A stretch of 64,000 nucleotides of DNA from Euptelea pleiosperma (taxonomy: Eukaryota; Streptophyta; Magnoliopsida; Ranunculales; Eupteleaceae), in NCBI GenBank assembly GCA_035048495.1, contig CM068541.1, positions 14,577,929-14,641,928 on the forward strand, given 5' to 3'. Shown here one piece after another: positions 56,290-64,000 of the stretch. Made by a program: the position numbers and the translations under genes. How positions within the stretch are numbered: position 1 is the stretch's first letter; the number at the start of each line of letters is the position of its first letter. The notes under the pieces were generated by a model. The model was not told the origin of the DNA. It did no database searches and saw only the letters and a program-made list of their open reading frames with translations.

Positions 56290-57675
56290 AAAATCTAAAA
56301 GATGTTATGGCGTTTGCTTCCTTTTGCCATATGTTGGGGTTTATGGAAGGAGCGCAGCCTAGGGGTTTTTGAAGGAAAGACAGAATCGGAGGCGAACATT
56401 ATCCTCAACATCAAGGGTTTGTGGTTCTATGGGTAGAAAATGTTCCAAGAGTGTCGTGGGCTGTTGTTAGAAGATATGAATGTGGTGGTTTGGGCTTTCA
56501 CCACTTTAAAGATATGAATGTGGCGCTCCTAAGAAAGTGGTTGCGGAGGTTTGAGGAGGAAGTTGAAAGCTCGTGGCGTTTAGTTATTGAAGGAAAATAT
56601 GGGGATTGGCATGATGGGAGGGTTGGTAGTTATGTTTCTTCTTCCTATGGGATTAGTGTGTGGAAGGGCATTTGGAGGATTCGAGAGAGATTCAGTTCGG
56701 GATCCAGTATAAGGTAGGGAAAGGAGATAGGGTTCGTTTCTGGGAGAACCAATGGTGTGGGGATGAACCTTTGCGGCTTGTTTTCCTACCTTATATCACA
56801 TTTCAGATTTCCAGGGGGCTAAGGTTTAGGATTGCATTGCGAGTAGAGAGGGGTTGGTCCCATGGAACTTTGGATTTAGAAGAAACATTAATGATTGACA
56901 ACTGGAAAGTCTTGCTTCTCTTTTGTCCAGAGTAGGTAATGGTCCCTTGCATGTTTCAGAACCGAACAAGTGGTTTTGGAGATGGGATCCAAATGGCATC
57001 TTGTCAATTAGATCCTTTTTTCATCTTAATTCGATGGGTCAGAAGTCTTTTTCGGTCTCCCTTGTATGGGGAGTTGCTATTACGTCTAAAGAGATTTTCT
57101 TTGTTTGAACAGCTATACTTGACAGGATTTTGGTTGTGGACCATCTGAACAGTAGGGAGGTGATGTTGCCGAATAAATGATCCTCGTGCAAATCAAGTGC
57201 TGAGTCAGTGGACCATTTGCTTATCCATTGTCCTTTCACCTTTGCTACTTGGTAAATTTTCTTTTCTCTTTTTGGTATTGATTATATGGTCCCCGAACAT
57301 GCGATCAATTTAGTTCTAGGTAGCTGGCTGGAAAACTTTCGAGGGAAAGGTAGATATCTTTGGCGCATCCTTCCTTTTGCTATCATGTGGGCTATTTGGA
57401 AATAGAGATTCCTAAATTTTTAAGGGAAAAAATAAGACATCCCTATGGTGGTGCTGAGGGTCAAAGCTTTTTGTTTCTCTGGTCTTCGTCCTCACCAAAG
57501 TTTAGAGGATGTTTTTTTATTCCTTTGTGTTTGGATGGGAGGAGCTGATAGGAGACTCTTCACCTACCTAAGAAGTTTTTAGCTCGTCTGTCTAATCTCC
57601 TTTTGAGGTCCTTCTAGGTTGTATATGGTGGGACTTTTCCCTTCTTTTATAATACTTCATACTTATCAGAAAAAG
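56290..57675 (+). mobile_element. rearranged L1-type LINE fragments
   Basis: 56305-56420 encodes the protein's extreme C-terminus (RLLPFAICWGLWKERSLGVFEGKTESEANIILNIKG). 56421-57670 then starts again further upstream in the protein (WAVVRRYECGGLGFHHFKDMNVALLRKWLRRFEEEVESSWRLVIEGKYG; VGKGDRVRFWENQWCGDEPLR) and runs through a zf-RVT region (near 57180-57250) to an A-rich end at about 57670. The order is inverted relative to the protein, so two copies abut or a duplication occurred. Frames are broken. Confidence 0.8.
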
Positions 57676-59230
57676 GAATTAAGTTTAGGTAAGAGTTATT
57701 TTTTGTTTAACATGGAATATAAATTGAAAGTGAGGACTTTCATAAGCATTGAACGAAATTTCGCCATACTTTGACCTTCGACAATTACTAATAGGAATGT
57801 TGCTGCAATGCCGAACTAAAATATTTCAACACTAGATTTTGGTTCACGTCAACATATTTTAATATATTACAGAAGATTGTGGATTATTCAACCAAAATGA
57901 TACAAACTGTGTTAAAAAAATACATGAGAGGTTGATTGAAATGCTATGACCAATTCAATTGTTATTTGATAGTGAAATACAAAAGAATTGAAAACATTGA
58001 GGAAAAATAGGAAACCCTTGGGACAATAGATGCATGCATAATGATATGTCTTAAGCATACTAGTAAGTACAAGTACAACCTAATTGTTATAATTCAAGCT
58101 AGTATTTTAAATTATAAAATTAGGAAAAAATAAGAGACCAATAGGGCAACGAATGCATGCATATAAGATATGTCTAGAACGTAGATATGATCGGGTATGA
58201 TGTATTTAATTAAAACCTAATATTTCATTCAAATGACATAATATTATATTAGTGTTATACATTTTTTGTATTGCTTTATGTAATGATTGAAGCACCTTCA
58301 TTAGCACTTCCAAACTTCGAGAAGATATTTGAAGCTGAATGCAAGGTCTTCTATGTTGGGAAAGGGTGTTCCTAACCCAAACAGGATGGTCTATTTCTTC
58401 CTCGGCAAGAAACTCGATGAGGAAGAGTGGGGGAATTCTACTTATGACGTTGAACTTTAATGGCAAGCAGATGATTGGGACCCAACATTTAATGGGTCCG
58501 ACCTAAGAGATCTACAGGGCCTAAAACCAACATTACTGGATTATCTCAACCATAAAATTTCAGTAGACTACTTCAGACTGAAAAAAATTCTGGTAAAGCT
58601 CAAAAAATAAGTCTACAGATCAGTTGGTTAAAATTCATCCGATCGCTAAGAAATCTCCTATGTGGGGCCCACTCAGTAGTGGATCCTGACCCACTATTCA
58701 GAGACACATTCAAGGCATTGGGTCTGACTCCAGACACTCCCTTGATTTATCGTGCACGACTTAATAAACAAGAACGACGATGCCAAAGCCATGTACCTCA
58801 ACTGTCCAAATCCAACAGCTGGGGTTGAGGTGGTATTCTACTAACCACCAGGGCAGCAGGGCTAAGAGATGTCTTTCTAATAAACAGTACACTTCTACTA
58901 CTGATAATACAAAACACTGAAATTGAACCAATTCTGTTCCAACAAAATTAGATTTTCAACGAAATCTTAAATTCAAATATAACAAAAACAGAAATTTAAC
59001 ATATATGCAGATGAACTAATCCGTCCTTGAGGCGCACCGCGGGCTCGAGGCACCGCGAATCGGCGCCGCACATTGAAGATGCGCGTAACGATCCAAAAAG
59101 CAGCTCTGATACAACATGAGCTCCGAAGCTAAGCTTCAACTGAATTGGGAGCTCCGACGACAGTAATATAAAACCCTAAAAACACAGTCTTATCAGTGGC
59201 TACAGTACTTTATAGATGAGAAGTGAGTAC
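57676..59230. other. presumed PP5 leader intron, 5' part
   Basis: AT-rich DNA, then a GC-rich island at about 59025-59070 (GGCGCACCGCGGGCTCGAGG). At 59100-59112 AGCTCTGATACAAC resembles the complement of an LTR-element primer binding site, but no LTR is visible beside it. The minus-strand ORF at 58206-58466 matches nothing I recognise. Confidence 0.4.
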
Positions 59231-59400
59231 CTGAACCACACGTATCTCCTTTTGTGCTGTGTTTTTTTCTTTCCTCACGTTGAGAATCTTGAGATTCAGA
59301 GAGAGAGAGAGTTGAGAGACGAGAGAAACCCTAATTAATTGAGACGTGTTTGTAGGGAGGAAACTAGAAGAGTTCAGAAAGAGACTGTGTGCGCGTGCGG
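59231..59400 (-). promoter_or_regulatory. probable non-coding first exon and core promoter region of PP5
   Basis: The minus strand reads TTAATTAGGGTTTCTCTCG (a telo-box-like TTAGGGTTT, common near plant transcription starts), then a CTCTCTCTCTCT pyrimidine leader, and ends GTGGTTCAG|GTACTC, a good donor, at 59231. A matching acceptor (TTCACATAG|AAGAAG) sits at 54108, 18 bp before the PP5 ATG. Splicing would remove a 5.1-kb leader intron. There is no other gene nearby on this strand to own this exon. Inferred without transcript data. Confidence 0.5.
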
Positions 59401-59428
59401 GTGTGCATGTGCGGGTGTAAGAATTTGA

Positions 59429-59803
59429 GCAAAACTTGATGACGGAGCCGTCGTCAAAGTTCCTGATGAACCACATACGAGCCACATGGCACAATCTTAG
59501 AGGCTACTTCCTGTGTTGATGTTTGGTCCATCAGAAAGTGGACCTACAGAACAAAATAGCCTGATTGGTGATTTCTAGCCTTCTAATCTGAATACCCAAA
59601 TAATGCTCGAATCCACGGTTACAAATTAACCCATGAAAAATAATCTATCCAATGGTTAGAAATCGCTAATCGGACCGATATTTGTAACGTAGGTCACCTA
59701 AGGATGGACCAAATATCCATACGGTCAGTGGTCTATAAGAGTTTGCCACGTGGTTAGTATGTGGTCCATCAGGAACTTTGATGATGGATGTCCGTCATCA
59801 AAG
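59429..59803. mobile_element. foldback MITE (MULE-type family) at the PP5 promoter
   Basis: Left TTGATGACGGAGCCGTCGTC and AAAGTTCCTGATGAACCACAT pair with right-end TATGTGGTCCATCAGGAACTTTG and CCGTCATCAA. The interior carries family words GAGCCACATGGCAC, GATGTTTGGTCCATC, GCCTGATTGGTGATTTCTA and, inverted, CATACGGTCAGTGG. No clear target duplication, so the ends are approximate. It sits about 100 bp upstream of the putative PP5 start site. Confidence 0.7.
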
Positions 59804-59924
59804 ATTTATTCCAGTACAAACTACATAGTAGCATACCAAGTACACTAATATGGTAGTCTGGTGCCTTTGAAAGTAACATATACAGAATCCAGCCATTTGG
59901 TTCAGTGCACTTGACGGTTTTCAC

Positions 59925-60910
59925 ATTTTCCTTCAACAGGCAACTCGGATTGGATCGGATCGGGTCCATGGGCTACATGGGCGTTCATTTGGGCTACTCA
60001 GCCCTAGTTTTCGGGTTTTTATTGGGTTCCGGCCTGGCCAAAGCTCAAGAGTAAAACTTCTGTCACAAGATGTTGTGACGGAAGCCAGTCACAGCACACA
60101 ATACGAGCCACATGGCATACTATTAGAGGATGTTGACCGTATGGATGTTTGGCCAGTCCTTCGGTGGACCGGTACACAAAAAATCAGCCTGATTAGTGAT
60201 TTCTAACCGATTCGATTGAAGTTATTTCATGGGTTGATTTTAACGGTAGGAATTTGAGCATTATTGAGCGTTATTTGGGTGCAAAAATCCAAAGGTTGTA
60301 AATCACTAGCCAGGCTGAATTTTGGTTTGTAGGTCCACCCAGGGACTGGCCAAACATCCATACGGTCAGCGCCCTCTGATCGTATGCCACGTGGCTGGTA
60401 TTGAGTATCGTGACCGGCTTCCATCACAACATCTTGTGACAAGTATTACTCAAAGCTCAAGGTCCCCTTACCTGCAACTCATAATGGGTCGGGGTTTCAG
60501 GTCCACTAAAACCCCTTTTGTTTAAAAAATTTTAAAATTGAAGGGGAGGGGAGGTTTTTTTTTTTAAATGGGGCTCAGATATGGGCCAGAGTTCGGTCCA
60601 GTGATGTCATTCACATTTTCCTTCAACAGGCAACTAGGGTCGGATCTGATCGGGTCCATGAGTAGTACTGTAGGCATACATTTGGGCTATTCAGCCCAAG
60701 TTTTCGGGTTTTTATTGGGTTCCGGCCTGGCCAAAGCTCAAGAACCCCTTACCTGAAACACATAATGGGTCGGGTTTCAGTCCACTAAAACCCCTTCTGT
60801 TTAAAAAATTAAAATATAGAAGGGGAGGGGAGGGGAGTTTTTTTTTTTTTTTAAAATGGGGCTCAGATATGGGGCCTGAGTTCGGTCCAGGTTTGGTTTT
60901 GGTCCGGTTC
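59925..60910. repeat. imperfect tandem segmental duplication
   Basis: Unit 1 (59925-60049 plus 60462-60601) and unit 2 (60612-60900) share CCTTCAACAGGCAACT, GGGTTCCGGCCTGGCCAAAG, CTCATAATGGGTCGGG (CACATAATGGGTCGGG in unit 2), CCACTAAAACCCCTT, a T run and GGGGCTCAGATATGGG in the same order. Unit 1 is split by the MITE at 60050-60450, unit 2 is not. Non-coding. Confidence 0.8.
60050..60450. mobile_element. MULE-type MITE with 11-bp target duplication
   Basis: 401 bp, imperfect terminal inverted repeats of about 150 bp. The left end is AGTAAAACTTCTGTCACAAG; the right end in reverse complement is AGTAATACTTGTCACAAGAT. The flanks are a perfect 11-bp repeat CAAAGCTCAAG (60039-60049 and 60451-60461). 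Length of the duplication and long inverted repeats point to Mutator-like transposases. No ORF. Confidence 0.85.
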
Positions 60911-63442
60911 TAGGGGGTAGAAGCCATGTCCGATTTTGAATATTTGGGCCGGGGTTGATAGCCCAGAACTTGGGTTTGGACCAGGGTTTCAGGTTTTGGG
61001 CCTTATGTACACCCCTAGATAGGATGAAGTTCAGCGTGTCCACTAACTAGAAATGGTAGACCCATGAAATAAAGGAAAGCCATGTTGGCCGGGTTGTTCA
61101 GCTTTTAGTCGGGTCAAGTCGGGTCAATTTCAACCTAGCATCTGTATCGTGACCTCAAGCTGAATCCATTTTGTACAATGTACGGGTCCAACCTTGACAC
61201 ATGGTTATAAATTGTAGCCAAATTTAAAACCTAATTACTTTCTGCTTTGATTAGATAAGGCCGTCCCTTCGAATGGCCAACTGTATAGCATTCAAGATTG
61301 TAAAACGATTCTCAAAGTAGAAGAAAGGGGCCCTCGCCCCTAACGTCCCCATGGATTGGTTTAACCATGTGTAGACTTACGTAGATTCCTCATGTCGAAT
61401 GGTGGATTCTAATTCCCCTTTGTTTAAACTCACATTCACGTAGAATCAGTCTTGTCGTTCTGCGTCAATTTTGGTATCAGAGCAAGTTCTATGCTTTTAG
61501 TATCGTTCAAATAGTCCGATCTAAACCACCATTAAGAAATTGATATCGCAGTGAGAAAGTTGTCTTCCGCACACCATGAATTCAACATCGTCTATAGTCA
61601 TTCGTCGCCATCACCATTGCTAATCATTGTCTTCCACACGTTGTCGGCCTTCATAACTACCTCGAATTTTGTGTCACCCTTCTACCTCAAGAAAGTTCCA
61701 ACCATGTACCTTAGGATTCATATCATTCACATTATCTCAAGATTTTTGTCATTAATCATCAATGTTTTTCTATGTACTGCTGGTCCTTCCAACACCATTC
61801 GTTGCCCATCGACTTGGTTTAAAAAAAAAATAAGAGAAAATTTTCTTTTATTAGTCATAACTTTCATGCAAAGTGTAAAGTTGCGGGGAATTACTGTTGT
61901 GGTTCATCCATCACATTCAAAGAGTTTATATTTCTAAATATGCGATTGAAAAGTTAATGAAATTAAATCATGGAATTTGAATTTCTGCAAATGATTCCCT
62001 CGAATATTCGTTTAGAAGCAAATGTTTAGAAAGTATTTCATGTGCAACTACTCATATAGATCAATGTCAACTACTTTTAGGACAACTATGGTTGAAGACC
62101 TAAAATCTATGTATGATTCAAGTAAATACACGTATACTTTTTCTCATGCTCCAATTCCAGGGTCTATGACTCAACCCGACTCGCTATCCATTGGTCGACT
62201 AGGTCACGATTCGTGGAATATTAACCTGCAACCCAAGTTCGAGACATGCAAAAAAATAAAAAATTTCAAAATGACCCAAAATTTTCATTTATAAGGTTTA
62301 ATAAGTTAATTAAGTCAAATTTTATCATCTAAGTCAAAGAAAAAGTCAAAACTTGGTCAATGGCTTTCCTAATTCATAAAAATTCTTAATTAAAAATCTA
62401 TCATAAATTCACAAAGAATAATCCGACCTATATTTGTTTAAAAATTCATGACTCTCTGTTTAGATGTCCGGACTAGACGGGTGTCATATACCAATTTGGA
62501 AAGCTAACAAAGAGTGCAATAAGAGAAAAATAACCTAAAGTCTCGACTCATAGTCTATGGGTATGTATAATTTGTTCAAAAAAATGTTAAGGTTCTAGAT
62601 TTTCAAAATATAGTCTATATACAATCTTGTAAAAATACTGACAACTCGATTCTCAACCAACAATTATATTTATGAAAACTAGGCTCGATGAAGATCATCA
62701 AAAAAATACGTAAGATTGCAAAAAAAAAAAAAAAATGGGTTTAAGTTATATAAAATAGGGTTGAACTCAAGTTCTAGTTTCTACATCAACCTACAGTCAG
62801 TTAGAAATTTATCCAAACAAAATCTAATTTTTATTTTTTATCAACTTACTATAGCAATCTAGAAATTAGACGGTAAAAAACACACACCATGGTATTTTCA
62901 TTGGATTTCTCCCAAAAGAATATTTTTGAGAAAAATCAGTCTAAATATACTTTTCTAGCAGACTGTAGACAAAAACTTGTTTGGACAATCTGGAATATGC
63001 AAATCATAAAAAAATCAACCAAATGTCCAATTAAAGTTATTACACTTGAGTTGGAACGATAACTTCAAACCCTAAAATGTTCATGTTTTACGAAAACTAA
63101 GAATATGAAGGGATATGTCTGATTTTAAACCCCAACAATGAAAATCCTACGAAAATATAACAAAAAAAAAGAAGCAAAAGTATGAAAATATATAGTTACA
63201 ATTATGAAACATATATCAGATAAGGTCCAACTCTCTTAAAATTTTATAGAGAATTAGCCCATCAAATAAATAATTATTGGTTTTGAGTTTACCTGATTTC
63301 ATTAAGTATAGGAAGTTATGGTCATTAACCCAAAATAGGACATAAAAATTTAGAAACGTAAGCATATAACACACATATGAAATTTAACATTTATGATATA
63401 AAACCAAGTAAAACATTATTCATTTATAAAAAAAAATATTAA
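60911..63442. other. intergenic, no gene seen
   Basis: Low-complexity AT-rich DNA with accidental ORFs only (for example 61551-61937, 62022-62294). Near 61470, TTGGTATCAGAGCAAGTTCT looks like an isolated primer-binding-site word of an LTR element, without visible LTRs. Confidence 0.45.
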
Positions 63443-63840
63443 GGGTCAGGCTTCGTTGACAGATATAAAATGACAGGTAAAATAACAGGGACACAATATA
63501 AGCCAGGTGGCACACGATTCTAGGACTCTGACCGTACGGATGTTTGTCCTATCCCATGTTGGACCTACAAACCAAAAATCAGCCTGATTAGTGATTTATA
63601 AGTGTTGCATCTTTGTACCTCAAATACTGCTCAAATTCCCACAGTTGAGATCAGCCCATGAAAATAGGTCCAATCCAAAGCCTATAAATCACTAATCAGG
63701 CTGATTTGTGGTTTGTAGGTCCAACATGGGATAGCACAAACATCCGTACGGTCAGAGTCCTGTAACAGTGTGCCATGTGGCTTATATTGTGTCCCTGTCA
63801 TTTTATCAGTCATTTTAAATCTGTCCACTGAGCTCGACCC
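63443..63840. mobile_element. MULE-type MITE with 9-bp target duplication
   Basis: 398 bp. Left end GGGTCAGGCTTCGTTGACAG, right end in reverse complement GGGTCGAGCTCAGTGGACAG; the arms then pair for about 150 bp (GACTCTGACCGTACGGATGT; AATCAGCCTGATTAGTGATT). Flanked by AAATATTAA at 63434-63442 and 63841-63849. Same family as the elements at 59429 and 60050. No coding capacity. Confidence 0.85.
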
Positions 63841-64000
63841 AAATATTAAATATTATCCACACTTAAACTATAATACCCTGAATTTTTATTCATGGATATC
63901 TTTGATAATTTTGATTTAAAAATGCAATGTTGGGATTTTCCATAATTACACATCCATAATGCAATAGTTAGCAAAGATAAACATTAATTCACTAATAACA

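Noticed and set aside
58206..58466. Minus-strand ORF of 86 codons near the PP5 upstream region
   Set aside because: No family resemblance, no start or splice context.
59100..59115. AGCTCTGATACAAC as an LTR primer binding site (minus strand)
   Set aside because: One mismatch and no LTR next to it. It may be a solo fragment, not enough to annotate an element.

Overview
This window is nuclear DNA of a flowering plant. It holds three protein-coding genes with typical angiosperm plant proteins and GT-AG introns. Two of the genes are stretched over more than 20 kb by introns packed with retrotransposons, foldback elements and MITEs. Such introns suggest a large, repeat-rich genome (a magnoliid-type genome would fit), but the sequence shown does not identify the species.

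Layout. 1-2.4 kb: edge of a CACTA-type transposase relic, two foldback elements and the promoter of the first gene. 2,472-23,165 (+): peroxisomal citrate synthase, 13 coding exons, 512 aa, with a PTS2 peroxisomal signal. Its third intron holds a short LTR element interrupted by a copia element, plus a plastid trnI-GAU fragment. Its last intron holds a mirror-image MITE cluster, a copia relic with a LINE inserted in its leader, and a hAT-type MITE. 24,822-25,847 (-): intronless receptor-like cytoplasmic kinase, convergent with citrate synthase. 28,545-54,090 (-): TPR-type serine/threonine phosphatase 5 (PP5), 12 coding exons, 485 aa, with a probable non-coding first exon near 59.3 kb. PP5 introns carry a long foldback with C/G-tract ends, two minisatellites, RTE- and L1-type LINEs, a SINE candidate and a TRIM. 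59.4-64 kb: intergenic DNA with three foldback MITEs; two have perfect 9- and 11-bp target duplications.

The three genes form no pathway together. Citrate synthase serves peroxisomal acetyl-CoA export. The kinase and PP5 are signalling proteins. The main interest is in the mobile elements, several with intact insertion footprints: a TRIM with a perfect 5-bp duplication, a LINE with a 20-bp duplication, a hAT MITE with an 8-bp duplication, and a MULE-type MITE whose uninterrupted empty site survives in a neighbouring duplicated segment. I found no convincing new cellular system. The most unusual DNA structures are the composite inverted MITE cluster at 14.7-15.55 kb and the foldback at 35.2-36.0 kb. 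All coordinates and splice sites were read by eye without transcript data.
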